Shown: positions 7,824 to 16,678 of the stretch, piece after piece
Layout: each line of letters begins with the position of its first letter
Position numbering within the stretch: the first letter of the stretch is position 1
DNA from: Bradyrhizobium sp. U87765 SZCCT0048
Lineage (GTDB): Bacteria; Pseudomonadota; Alphaproteobacteria; Rhizobiales; Xanthobacteraceae
Direction of reading: 5' to 3'
DNA length: 64,000 nucleotides
Assembly (NCBI RefSeq): GCF_018131225.1
Contig: NZ_JAFCMM010000005.1
Coordinates: forward strand, 434,001 to 498,000
Notes under the pieces: model-generated
Database searches by the model: none
What the model saw: only the letters and a program-made list of their open reading frames with translations
What the model was told of the DNA's origin: nothing
Translations under genes and position numbers: made by a program

Positions 7824-8254
7824 GAAGGGCTGTTGTCAAGATGCCAAGGCGCTGGGATCGCTCCGTGGCCGCCGAAACGTTCATCGACATCCGCGCGTTT
7901 CGCCGTGTTTCCATCGCCGGCAGCGAGGGGCCGGCGCGGGCGATCGCCTGGTGCTGGGGGCGTGGAATTCGTTGATCTGACGGCTGGGTACGGCTGTATG
8001 CTCATTGTCCAGCTTCGATCGGTGACGATCGCAGCTGCTGGCGGGGCGATGGCCGGTGCTGTTCATTTTCCGACACGCCATCCTGATATGTCATGACGAT
8101 GGTCGATCGGCGTTGGTCCCGGCCGAAGTCGATTGGCGCGTTTGATGCATGAAAAGCCGCGGCGTCCAGTTCGACGGAAATACGACGTCTCGACGCGCCG
8201 AAGCATCCCGGACAAATCCTGAAATGCATTGAGGCCACAAGGGGCAGGTCGCAA
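7824..8254. other. 431-bp divergent intergenic region
   Basis: This region lies between the arsR operator and the TPR-CHAT gene. Open frames of up to 87 codons exist on both strands but show no family motif and no good ribosome binding site, so they are treated as chance. It must hold the promoters of the two divergent units; no confident sigma-70 boxes were picked out for the CHAT gene. Confidence 0.5.
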
Positions 8255-11200
8255 ATGGCTGAACTGGATGAGCAGAACCCGTCACCGGATCATGCGCGTC
8301 TCGCAGAAGTACTCAGTGCGCTTCTCGCCGCTGGACCCGACGAGAAGAAACGTCTGATCGAGGCCGAGCCCGATCTTCTCTTGGATCCCCTGGCGGAAGC
8401 CGCGTTGCGGGCCAATGCCGAAAGGCAGGGGCAGCCCGAGGCGAAGAGGTATTTTCTTGCTCATGCCAATATTCTCAGCGCTTGCCGCGAGCGCGGAGCG
8501 GCAACAGCATTCGCAGAGTTGCGAGCGCTTGCCGGCGCCACAAGAACGATCGAGGCGTTGAACGCCGAACTGCAGGTGCTGACATCCGAAGCCGAACATC
8601 GTCCGACCCGGGAAAACTTCGAACACCAGGTCGGGATCTGCGAGCGGATGCTGGACGTCGCGACTCCGGAGCGAGTTCCTGAAGCGTGGGCTGCGATCCA
8701 GGGGACACGAGGGCACGCGCTGGGAGGGCTGGGCACCCTGACACGGGACCCTGCGCGATTCGTGCAAGCGGAGGCAGCCTATCGCGAATCCCTGAAGATA
8801 TTTACCCGTGAGCGCGCACCGACGGAATGGGCGACGACCCAGAACAATATCGGGACTATGCTGGCCATGCTCGGGGCGCTGACGGATGACCCGGTGCGGC
8901 TCGCGCAAGCGGAGATCGCCTATCGCGAGGCTCTGACAGAATTCACACGCGAGCGCGCGCCGGAACAGTGGCAGGCGATCCAGAACAAGCTCGGTACGTT
9001 GCTTGAGGCTCTCCGCGCGAGGACGGATGTGCCGGAAACGCCTGCACCGCCGTCTAACGATCAGAATCTCCTTCCCTTACCGGACCAGGAGCGCGTGGTC
9101 GCGCTCTTGAACGCGCTCATTGCGGCCGGGCGCGACGACAAGCGGATCTTGATCGAAACCGAGCAGGCGCTTCTGCTGCATCCTCTGGCAGAAGACATGT
9201 TGCGGGCCAACGCCGAACATGCCGCGTCCGGGAAACACGAGGAGGCGCGGCAACGCATTCTTGCCCATGCCGATCTTCTGGCCGCCTGCCGCGAACGCGG
9301 GATCGAGGCCGCGTTCGAAGAGTTTCACGCGCGCACCGGCTCCACCGTCGACATCATGGCTTTGAACGCCGAACTGCAGGCGCTGGTGGCCGAAGCCAAA
9401 CGTCACCCGACCGGAGAGAATTTCGAACGCCAGATCGAACTCTGCGAGCAGATGTCGGAGATCGCGACCCGGGCAAGAGCGCCCGGAGCGTGGGCTGCCC
9501 TTCAGGGCATGCGCGGCGATGCGCTCGATGGGTTGGGTGATCTGACGAGCAGTCCGGCACGATACGAGCAGGCGGAAGCGGCTTATCGCGAAGCTCTGAC
9601 GGAAATGCCCCGAGAACGCGAGCCGGCCGCCTGGGCGACGGCCCACAACAACCTCGGGCATGTTCTGGGAAAATTCGGTGAATTGACCGGTGACACGGCT
9701 CGGTTCGAGCAGGCGGAGGCGGCCTATCGCGAAGCCCTGAAGGAATTTACGCGTGAGCGCGAGCCGATGAAATGGGCGGAGATCCAGAACAGGATCGGTG
9801 TCGTGCTCGCGGTCCGTGGCGCGAGGACCGGTCAGCTCGGATGGCTCGAGGCGGCAGAGGCGGCCTGTCGCGAGGCTCTGCAGGAATTCACGCGCGAGCG
9901 CGAACCGATGTACTGGGCGCAGGTCCGGAACAATCTCGGCAGTGTGCTGAGGTCCATGGGGTTGCTGACGGGCGATCTGGCACGGCTCGCACAGGCTGAG
10001 GCTGCGTATTGCGACGCGCTGGAGGAACGTACGCGCGCGCGGGCGCCGAAGGAGTGGGCGACCACCCAGAACAACCTCGGCAACGTCCTCAAGGAAATCG
10101 GCTTGATGACAGGAGACCCGATACAGCTCGCACGGGCGGAAGCGGCCTATCGCCAGGCGCTGGACGAACGCACCAGTGAACGAGGGGGAGAGCGCTGGGC
10201 AACGCTGAACGATCTCGGGGATCTGTTGCAAAGGTTAGGCGGGCAAACGGGTGATCCGTCGCGGCTCGAGCTGGCGGAGGAAGCCTTTCGAGAAGCGTTG
10301 AAGGAGCGCACCCGCGAGCGAGCGCCGATGGATTGGGCGATGATCCAGAACAATCTCGGCAATGCATATTTTGTTCTCTGGCAACTGACCGACGACCCGG
10401 AGCGGCTGAGGCAGGCGGGGATGGCTTATCAGGACGCTTTGAGGGAGCGCACCCGCGAACGGACGCCGATGGAATGGGCGATGACCCAGACCAATCTTGG
10501 CAATGTGCTTCAGGACATCGGTGTTCTGACCGGTGACATCGCTCTGCTTGGACAGGCGGATGTGGTGTACCGCGAGGCGCTGGAAGAACGGACCCGCGAG
10601 CGGGCGCCGATGGACTGGGCGGCGACGCAGATCAATCTCGGAAATGTGCTTCGGCAACTCGGCAAACGATCCAGCGATCCGGAAGGCCTCGAACGGGCGG
10701 AGCTGGCGTACCGCGAGGCGCTGAAGGAGCGGACCCGCGAACGAGCGCCGATGGACTGGGCAGCGACCCAGGTCAATCTAGGCGGTGTGTTCGAGAGTCT
10801 CGGCACATTGACCGGCAATGCGGCAAGGTTCGAGCAGGCGGAAGCGGCCTATCGCGACGCGCTCGACGTGTATGCGGCGAGCGGCGATCTGAACACGCGC
10901 CAGGGCATCGCGGCAGCCCTGGCCTTGCTGCTCGTGCGCCTGAGCCGTCCTGACGATGCGATCGCCGTGATCGAGCCCGCGCTGGCGCTCAGCGATGCAG
11001 CGCTGATGGAGGCCTCACGCAGCCCTGCCGGGCGGGCTCGGGCGGTCGCGCAGGTCAGCGATCTCTACAGTCTGTTGAGCCTCTGCCGCTTGCGCCAGCC
11101 TGAGCCTGACGTGAGTGCCGCACTCATCGCCGCTGAGGCTGGCCGCACGCGGCTGCTGGCCGATGCGATGAACCAGTCCGCCGCGCGGCCGGAACAGCTC

Positions 11201-12703
11201 GACGATCCAGCGGCGCGCGAGTTGGTCGAGGCGGCGCGCGATCGTCGTCGCTTGCTCCGGATGCAGCTTGGCTTCGAGCCAGGCTCTGACACCATGCGCC
11301 GCGAACTCGAACCGGGAGAGCGCCAGCGTCTGCAGGCCGAACTGCAGAAGGCGAACGACGCTTATATCTCCCTTTGCCGGAAGCTCGGGCTTCTGCGCAG
11401 GCCCCAGCCCGCAACTGTAGCGGAAATCACCGCCGCCGTTCCTCCCGGTGGCGCCATCGTGCTGCCGGTTCTGACCCGGCGCGAGGCTTTTGCTTTTATT
11501 GTCGCGGACGGAGCCGCCGCGCCGGCTGTCGTCGCGTTGCCGCAGTTGAACCAGCAAGAGGTCAGTACGCATCTCGGCGGCGACAACGGCTGGTTCGGAG
11601 TTTACGACGATCACTTCCGTCAACATCGCGGCGAGGATCTCGCCGCCGCCGCCCGTTGGCGGACCCATGTGGTGGAAACGATGGCATGGCTCTGGGAGCG
11701 ATTTCTGGCGCCGGTCGATGCTCATCTGCATGACGTTGCAAGACTGCAGTCCGATGCGCCGGTTGTTCTCCTGCCTTCGGGCCTGCTCGGTCTGCTGCCG
11801 TTGCATGCCGCGGGGCCAGGGCCGGATGGTCTGCATTTCGGCGATCGATGGATGGTGACCTACGCCCCGAGCGCTCGCACGCTGGCGGTCTGCCGGGATC
11901 GCACGCAGGAACGCGCAGGCCAGCCTGCCAGACTTCTTGCCGTGATCGATCCGGACGAAAGCCTGCCGGGGGCGCGTGCCGAAGCCGAGTTGCTCAGGCG
12001 ACATCTCGTTCGTTCCGAGCCAGGGCCGGCGATCCTCGTCGGCAAGGAAGCGACGCTTTTCGCCGTGCTGGAGCAGCTGCCTGCGGCGAGCGTGTTTCAT
12101 GTGTCGACCCATGGCCATCATCACGCACTACAGCCGGCGCTTTCCGGACTGAAGATGGCGGATGGAGAGCTGACGCTGGAGGATTTGCGTCACGCGCGCC
12201 TCGACAAGGCACGGCTCGTGTTTCTGTGCGCCTGCGAGAGCGGGCTGGCGGGCGTGTTCGATCTGCCGGAAGAGTTTATCGGCCTGCCCGTTGGCTTCGT
12301 GCAGGCGGGCGCGGCCTGTGTGATCGGAAGCCTGTGGCCCATCGAAGACGGTGCGAGCTTTCTGCTGGCCTCGCGCTTCTACAATGAATGGCTCGACGAG
12401 AAGGGCAACGAACGCACCAGGCCTGCCCATGCGATCCGTGCGGCGCTCGACTGGCTGCGGAACGTCACCTATGGCGAGCTGAAAGGCGCTTTTCCGGCGG
12501 GAACGGACGAGCAGGGCGCATTCCTGATGGTTGCCAACGATGCCCGGTCCATGAATGCGGCGGGCGATCCAGGCGCGCCGGCGCCTGTGTCCCCGGCTGT
12601 CGCAAGGTCAACGTCCGGCATTCGCCTTCCGCCGGGGTCTGACAATCGGCGTCCGTTCGAACATCCAGACTATTGGGCTGCGTTCACATGCTGGGGCGCC
12701 TGA
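8255..12703 (+). CDS. TPR-repeat CHAT-domain (caspase-like) protein
   Basis: A 1482-residue cytoplasmic protein. Residues about 14-165 form an N-terminal helical module that is duplicated at about 278-450; both copies contain RANAE, LAHA-LL-ACRERG and ALNAELQ segments. Each copy leads into 47-residue TPR-like units of the form AYREALKERTRERAPMDWA--QNNLG: two units after the first module and about ten after the second, ending near residue 880. A linker precedes the C-terminal CHAT domain, a clan CD caspase-like peptidase fold. Its dyad is visible as His1286 in HVSTHGHH and Cys1327 in LCACESG, followed by GFVQAGAACVIGSLWPIED. Known relatives are signalling or defence proteases. No obvious substrate gene such as a gasdermin is adjacent. 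It stands alone as a monocistronic gene, so its role is unassigned. Confidence 0.9.
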   Translation: MAELDEQNPSPDHARLAEVLSALLAAGPDEKKRLIEAEPDLLLDPLAEAALRANAERQGQPEAKRYFLAHANILSACRERGAATAFAELRALAGATRTIEALNAELQVLTSEAEHRPTRENFEHQVGICERMLDVATPERVPEAWAAIQGTRGHALGGLGTLTRDPARFVQAEAAYRESLKIFTRERAPTEWATTQNNIGTMLAMLGALTDDPVRLAQAEIAYREALTEFTRERAPEQWQAIQNKLGTLLEALRARTDVPETPAPPSNDQNLLPLPDQERVVALLNALIAAGRDDKRILIETEQALLLHPLAEDMLRANAEHAASGKHEEARQRILAHADLLAACRERGIEAAFEEFHARTGSTVDIMALNAELQALVAEAKRHPTGENFERQIELCEQMSEIATRARAPGAWAALQGMRGDALDGLGDLTSSPARYEQAEAAYREALTEMPREREPAAWATAHNNLGHVLGKFGELTGDTARFEQAEAAYREALKEFTREREPMKWAEIQNRIGVVLAVRGARTGQLGWLEAAEAACREALQEFTREREPMYWAQVRNNLGSVLRSMGLLTGDLARLAQAEAAYCDALEERTRARAPKEWATTQNNLGNVLKEIGLMTGDPIQLARAEAAYRQALDERTSERGGERWATLNDLGDLLQRLGGQTGDPSRLELAEEAFREALKERTRERAPMDWAMIQNNLGNAYFVLWQLTDDPERLRQAGMAYQDALRERTRERTPMEWAMTQTNLGNVLQDIGVLTGDIALLGQADVVYREALEERTRERAPMDWAATQINLGNVLRQLGKRSSDPEGLERAELAYREALKERTRERAPMDWAATQVNLGGVFESLGTLTGNAARFEQAEAAYRDALDVYAASGDLNTRQGIAAALALLLVRLSRPDDAIAVIEPALALSDAALMEASRSPAGRARAVAQVSDLYSLLSLCRLRQPEPDVSAALIAAEAGRTRLLADAMNQSAARPEQLDDPAARELVEAARDRRRLLRMQLGFEPGSDTMRRELEPGERQRLQAELQKANDAYISLCRKLGLLRRPQPATVAEITAAVPPGGAIVLPVLTRREAFAFIVADGAAAPAVVALPQLNQQEVSTHLGGDNGWFGVYDDHFRQHRGEDLAAAARWRTHVVETMAWLWERFLAPVDAHLHDVARLQSDAPVVLLPSGLLGLLPLHAAGPGPDGLHFGDRWMVTYAPSARTLAVCRDRTQERAGQPARLLAVIDPDESLPGARAEAELLRRHLVRSEPGPAILVGKEATLFAVLEQLPAASVFHVSTHGHHHALQPALSGLKMADGELTLEDLRHARLDKARLVFLCACESGLAGVFDLPEEFIGLPVGFVQAGAACVIGSLWPIEDGASFLLASRFYNEWLDEKGNERTRPAHAIRAALDWLRNVTYGELKGAFPAGTDEQGAFLMVANDARSMNAAGDPGAPAPVSPAVARSTSGIRLPPGSDNRRPFEHPDYWAAFTCWGA

Positions 12704-12717
12704 AAGGGGAGGCGAGG

Positions 12718-12774
12718 CAGAACGTCTTTGATTCCACAGAACGTCTTTGACTTAACAGAACGTCCTGGATTTCG
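12718..12774. repeat. three tandem 19-bp repeats after the CHAT gene
   Basis: Three head-to-tail units start CAGAACGTC and are 19 bp each (12718-12736, 12737-12755, 12756-12774); the first two share CAGAACGTCTTTGA and the third diverges after CAGAACGTC. They lie in the 87-bp gap between two convergent genes. No hairpin or T-tract is seen, so a terminator role is not supported. Confidence 0.7.
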
Positions 12775-12790
12775 TTTGTCTCTGACGCGC

Positions 12791-13867
12791 TCAGCGCAGG
12801 TTCGTGTCGAAGAAGTCGCGCGCGAGGCGGATGGTCTCGTCGTGGATGGTGTCGCGGTCGACGCCGGTGGGATCGTTGCAGGCGGTGCGGAGAAAGAGGC
12901 GTCCCGTCGCGGTGCAGGCCGCGAAGAACACGAAGTGCCCGGCATCGCGAAACGTCGTGAGCGCGGCATGGGGGATTGCCCTGGCGAGCGCATCCGCGCC
13001 CGAGGCCGGCGGCGTGATGGCGTCGGCGCTGCCGATGGCGAGTGCGACGGGAATGGCGATCGCGCCAAGGCTTTCGGGGGTGAAGATCGGGCCCGGTCCC
13101 GGCGCCATGGCGAACACCGCGCGGATGCGCGGATCGCGATAGGAACGGCCGGCGTTGTCGTAGCGCTGCCGGAACGCGGGATCGGAGGCGAGGCGCGCGC
13201 GGCTCCGGTCACGCAGCTCCGCTGTTGCGCGCGTGGGCGTGCACAGCGCGTCGGCCGCAGGCGAGCGGCAGAACGCCAGCAGCCGTTCCGGATCGGCGAT
13301 GCCGCCGGCGAGCAGGATCACGGTGTCGCCGCCATAGGAATGGCCGGCGGCGCCGATCCGCGCCGGATCGATCCGCGCACCGAGGGTGCCGTCGTCGCGC
13401 AGCGCATCGATGACCGCGGCGAGATCGACGGCGCGCAGCCACATCAGCGCATAACCCTCGACCGTTTCCGTCTCCAGCCCGTTGTTGCCGGGGTGGTTGA
13501 CCGCCGCGACGATGAAGCCGTGCGCGGCGAGCGCGGTGCCGAGCCAGGCCAGGTCGGACGCGGTGCCGCCGAAGCCGTGCGACAGCACGATGAGCGGCCG
13601 TGGCGGCCCGGCCGCCGGCGCGGCATCGCGCGCGGCGCGGCCGGCATCGATGAACGGAAGCAGCGGTGGGCCGATCCATTGCGTCTCCTCGCGCGCATCG
13701 GCGGCGGCGGGGTACCAGACGGTCGTGCGCAGCGCGTGCAGCCCGGCGCCGCGCCAGTCGTAGGCGGCGGAGGGAACGAAATCGCGGCTGACGACGCCGA
13801 CCTTGAACGCGGCCTCGTCGGCGCGGGCGAGGGACGCCGTGCCGAGAAGGAGCAGCAGCCACAGCAT
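12791..13867 (-). CDS. secreted dienelactone hydrolase-like / PAF-acetylhydrolase-like alpha/beta hydrolase
   Basis: A 358-residue exported hydrolase. The start ATG 13867 is chosen because it opens a clean signal peptide (MLWLLLLLGTASLARADE); the frame is open upstream to 14071 but that part is Arg-rich and lacks coding character. The strand-loop IVLSHGFGG (oxyanion hole) is followed by the nucleophile elbow GHSYGG; the acid is probably in IGSADAITPP and the catalytic His in FRDAGHFVFF. The C-terminal cysteines (FFAACTATGRLFLRTACN) could form a disulfide in the periplasm. Family knowledge: COG4188-type predicted dienelactone hydrolases. Substrate unknown. It converges on the CHAT gene. Confidence 0.83.
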   Translation of the reverse strand: MLWLLLLLGTASLARADEAAFKVGVVSRDFVPSAAYDWRGAGLHALRTTVWYPAAADAREETQWIGPPLLPFIDAGRAARDAAPAAGPPRPLIVLSHGFGGTASDLAWLGTALAAHGFIVAAVNHPGNNGLETETVEGYALMWLRAVDLAAVIDALRDDGTLGARIDPARIGAAGHSYGGDTVILLAGGIADPERLLAFCRSPAADALCTPTRATAELRDRSRARLASDPAFRQRYDNAGRSYRDPRIRAVFAMAPGPGPIFTPESLGAIAIPVALAIGSADAITPPASGADALARAIPHAALTTFRDAGHFVFFAACTATGRLFLRTACNDPTGVDRDTIHDETIRLARDFFDTNLR

Positions 13868-14190
13868 CTTCGCCCGGATGCCCGGTCGGGGGCGGGCGCG
13901 CGCGCATTCGCTGGTGATGGCATCGTGAACGCGCTTCGGCGTTTTGTCTGGACGCGACGGCGTCACCACGTCAACCGCCGCACGCTGCGCTCGAAAACGC
14001 CCTGGCGAGGAATCGCAACGCCGTGTCGGGTCACGCATCGTCGTTGTCGCCATCCACCGCACATGCGGCAAGAGGATAACAAGGGGGATGAGGCGGCAGG
14101 CGCCGCAACGTCAGGGGGAGCGCGTGGCGCAACGTGGCGCGCATGAACAGTGCGGCACGAGCGGCCGCCGCGATCGGGCAGGCGGGGCGC
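13868..14190. other. 323-bp intergenic region
   Basis: It lies between the exported hydrolase and the small three-TM protein gene on the same strand. Upstream extension of the hydrolase frame covers part of it, but composition there (Arg/Pro-rich, no motif) argues against coding. No repeat element or hairpin was recognised. Confidence 0.4.
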
Positions 14191-14532
14191 CTACCAGATC
14201 ACGATCATCATGATCACCGCCAACGGCAGCACCGCGAGGCCGATATAGACCCAGCTCCGGTAGCCCTCCGCATCCTTCGGCAGGATGAACAGATGGACGA
14301 AGAACCAGGCGCACACCGCGAAGCCGATCAGCAGGCGGATGAGATCCGCCGGCGTATCGTACACCGACAGCAGCGTCTCGTTCTGCGGGCTGGCGACCCG
14401 CGCGGTGGCGACGATGAGAACGGCGATGAACAGGGTGCGAAACACCAGTCCCGCGATCCTGATGCCGATCGGCGTCTGGGTGCCGGCGGCCTGTTTGACC
14501 GGCGTGGTGTCCGGCTTGGTATTGACTTGCAT
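14191..14532 (-). CDS. small membrane protein, three TM segments
   Basis: A 113-residue protein. A polar N-terminal tail of about 22 residues is followed by three hydrophobic segments: IAGLVFRTLFIAVLIVATARVA, LIRLLIGFAVCAWFFVHLFIL and VYIGLAVLPLAVIMMIVIW. The phrase FxLPKDAEGYRSWVYIG between TM2 and TM3 suggests a conserved cytoplasmic loop. No family was recognised with certainty; similar short proteins occur in the Bradyrhizobium group. It is a single gene with about 410 bp of non-coding DNA upstream. Confidence 0.7.
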   Translation of the reverse strand: MQVNTKPDTTPVKQAAGTQTPIGIRIAGLVFRTLFIAVLIVATARVASPQNETLLSVYDTPADLIRLLIGFAVCAWFFVHLFILPKDAEGYRSWVYIGLAVLPLAVIMMIVIW

Positions 14533-14835
14533 GGCGTCGCTTCCGCTTCAGCCTGTGCGTCAAGCAGCGAGACCCGCGTTTGTCGTAAGCCCGAGTGCGA
14601 ATCTCAAAGCCAACAATACAAGCAACTGGTGAAAAAGTTACCGCGCGTTGGGCAGGGCAGCAATGTCAGTTTCGCGTCAGTTTGTGCCCGAAAGGGCAGC
14701 ACTGCTGGCTTGTCTTGCCGGTGGGCGCGGTCGACTGGCGACATCCGGCGGGAGCGGCGGGCGGCCCGGGGCGATGGCCGGGCAGGGCGCGCGGCGCGCG
14801 GACGGCACCGGGACGACGGGCCCGATGATCGATTT

Positions 14836-14853
14836 ATGTACGGTACCGTACAT
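14836..14853. promoter_or_regulatory. perfect 18-bp palindrome, TetR-operator-like
   Basis: ATGTACGGTACCGTACAT is perfectly symmetric over 18 bp. It sits in the non-coding stretch 14533-14943, about 300 bp upstream of the small membrane protein gene and 91 bp past the stop of the 62-residue gene. The GTACNGTAC core is typical of TetR-family operators, but no TetR gene is adjacent (the only TetR gene in the window is near 47.5 kb). Nothing else was recognised in 14533-14943. Confidence 0.5.
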
Positions 14854-14943
14854 TCACAAGATGAGGCGCCCGCGCGCATTCGGGCGCGCGGGCTGCCGCA
14901 CCGGCCGTTCTGGAATTGGTCTAATCGCGCCCGGCCGGCGCCC

Positions 14944-15132
14944 TCAGCGCGGCGGCGGCGCCAGCGCCATGGCGAGGTCGATGACACGCCGCCGGTCGTC
15001 GGCCGACTGGATCCTGATGAACGCCTGCACGAGCTCAAGACTCTCCCCGGTGATGGCCGGACGCGCCGCCGGCAGCTCGCCGGATCCGCCATCAATCACT
15101 GTCAGTGACGCTTTTACGGAATCATCACCCAT
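14944..15132 (-). CDS. small conserved hypothetical protein
   Basis: A 62-residue frame from ATG 15132. The second half, ELVQAFIRIQSADDRRRVIDLAMALA, is a strongly amphipathic helix pair of a kind common in short Bradyrhizobium-group proteins, often placed near regulators. The longer open frame upstream runs antisense through the Crp/Fnr gene and is rejected. The ribosome binding site is weak. Function unknown. It is divergent from the Crp/Fnr regulator with a 490-bp spacer. Confidence 0.6.
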   Translation of the reverse strand: MGDDSVKASLTVIDGGSGELPAARPAITGESLELVQAFIRIQSADDRRRVIDLAMALAPPPR

Positions 15133-15621
15133 CACGCCCAACCCATGGTGATCCAAATGTCTGGGAATACGATCGCAATTGCCCCCGGGGATGCATGATC
15201 GATGCCGCCGGAGCCACGGCTTGCGAAGCTGGTCCTCCCCGACCGCTCCAGCGCACCGTAGGATTGAAATCTTGCAGCAAACGGGCCGAATACAAGCCCC
15301 TATTGCTGGTAACCGTATTCCCGCACCGGCGGTCCCTCGGCCATGCCGGCAGTTGCCCAATGGTGTCCAGTGTGTACGGTTGTTGACATAAGTTTTTATC
15401 GGCAGAACACTGCTCCTCAAACCGTAGCAGGCGCGTTCGCCCTCAAAAAATGCGGCGGAACTGCGGGTCTTCGCTTCCGGGTCGATTGGGCGCCTATGAA
15501 CGGTTTCGGGCCGACATGAGATTGTCGCCACTCTAGATTGACAGGTCCCACAATCGCGCACCGCAGCTGCGCGTCTCATCAGCCTCGGGTGCAAGGCCCG
15601 CTCGATCGGACGAGGATCGAC
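15133..15621. other. 489-bp divergent intergenic region
   Basis: This stretch is visibly poorer in GC than its neighbours. It holds a TTGACA hexamer at 15383-15388, but no good -10 box at the right distance was found. No repeat family, RNA gene or hairpin with a T-tract was recognised. It presumably contains the promoters of the 62-residue gene and the Crp/Fnr regulator. Confidence 0.4.
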
Positions 15622-16332
15622 GTGAATTCGCCATCGTTGAGCCCCGTCGACAACAGGTTGCTCGCAGCGCTCCCCCGGGCGGACTTCGGCCTTCTGCAGC
15701 CGCATCTCAGCCTGCAGGTGCTCGATCAGGGCACGCGGCTGCTGGATGCCGGCGACGAGGTCGACGCGGTGTACTTTCCCCTCAACGGCATGCTGTCGCT
15801 GCTGGTGGTGATGCAGGACGGCCGCGCCATCGAAACCGCGACCGTCGGCCGCGAGGGTGTCGTCGGCGCCATGGCCGGGCTCGGGCTCTACGTCTCGCGG
15901 GTCAAAGTTGTCGTACAATTGCCGACAGTGATCGCGCGCGTCGCCGCGTCGCAGTTCCGCAAGGTGGTCGCGGCCAGCCCGGCGCTGCGCGACGTTTGCG
16001 TCCACTTCAACGAGGCGCTGCTGGCCCAGGCGCGCATCACTGCCGCCTGCAACGCGCTGCATCAGGTCGATGCGCGGTTCTGCCGCTGGCTGCTGCAGAC
16101 CGTGGACCGCGCCGAGAGCGACACGCTGGCGCTGACCCAGGAACTGCTGTCGCAGATGCTGGGCGTGCGGCGCACCTCGGTCACCGAGGTCGCCGGCCGC
16201 TTCCAGGCGGAGGGGCTGATCAGCTACTCGCGCGGCGTCATCCGGATCCTCGACCGGCCGGCGCTCGAGGCGCGTAGCTGCGAGTGCTACGAGACCATGA
16301 AGCACGAGCTGAAGCCGCCGCGCCGCGGCTGA
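15622..16332 (+). CDS. Crp/Fnr-family transcriptional regulator
   Basis: A 236-residue regulator. The start is GTG 15622, preceded by CGAGGA about seven bases upstream; a longer frame from 15538 lacks a good site. Residues about 15-130 form the cyclic-nucleotide-binding-like beta roll (LDAGDEVDAVYFPLNGMLSLLVVMQDGRAIETATVGREGVVG). The C-terminal winged helix is LALTQELLSQMLGVRRTSVTEVAGRFQAEGLISYSRGVIRI. The N-terminal Fe-S cysteines of true FNR are missing, so it is not an oxygen sensor of the FNR type; the cysteines present (SCECYE) are at the very C terminus. Effector and targets unknown. Confidence 0.85.
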   Translation: MNSPSLSPVDNRLLAALPRADFGLLQPHLSLQVLDQGTRLLDAGDEVDAVYFPLNGMLSLLVVMQDGRAIETATVGREGVVGAMAGLGLYVSRVKVVVQLPTVIARVAASQFRKVVAASPALRDVCVHFNEALLAQARITAACNALHQVDARFCRWLLQTVDRAESDTLALTQELLSQMLGVRRTSVTEVAGRFQAEGLISYSRGVIRILDRPALEARSCECYETMKHELKPPRRG

Positions 16333-16678
16333 CATTCGAACGCAGCGTGCGCGCGATTGGCGCGTTTCGGCGCGCGAGACGCTGAAAATTCACCACGGAT
16401 TCGCCATCGCATGGTCGCAGGCCGGCGGAGGGACCGCGCGCGTTCGCGCCGACCGTTGCCGTGGACGATCAGATGGATAGGGGCAGCGGGCAACGCCGCC
16501 GAAACGTTTCCGGCGCCGTTGCGGCCACGCTGCCGCAGCGCCCCCAGAGCAGACCAGAGACAGACTCAGAGTCAGAACAGAAGCCGCGCGCGTTGCAGGC
16601 GCTGGCGAAGGGGGATTGCCGCGGCGGCGGGAACTTTCCGGTGGCGCCGGATGTTGGAGGGCGCAGGAGCGGGGTCCC
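16333..16678. other. 346-bp intergenic region before gcd
   Basis: Non-coding on inspection; the gcd frame is open from 16616 but the ATG at 16679 with an AGGAG ten bases upstream is the better start. No repeats or palindromes were recognised. Confidence 0.4.

Noticed and set aside
12728..14146. A 472-codon plus-strand frame opposite the secreted hydrolase
   Set aside because: The minus strand has a signal peptide and catalytic triad; the plus translation is Arg/Ala/Gly-rich noise.
12704..14190. A partner effector gene for the CHAT protease, such as a gasdermin
   Set aside because: The next genes encode an exported hydrolase and a small three-TM protein of other character, the former convergent; neither resembles a pore-forming substrate.
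15383..15420. Full sigma-70 promoter from the TTGACA at 15383
   Set aside because: No acceptable -10 hexamer at 15-19 bp spacing was found.
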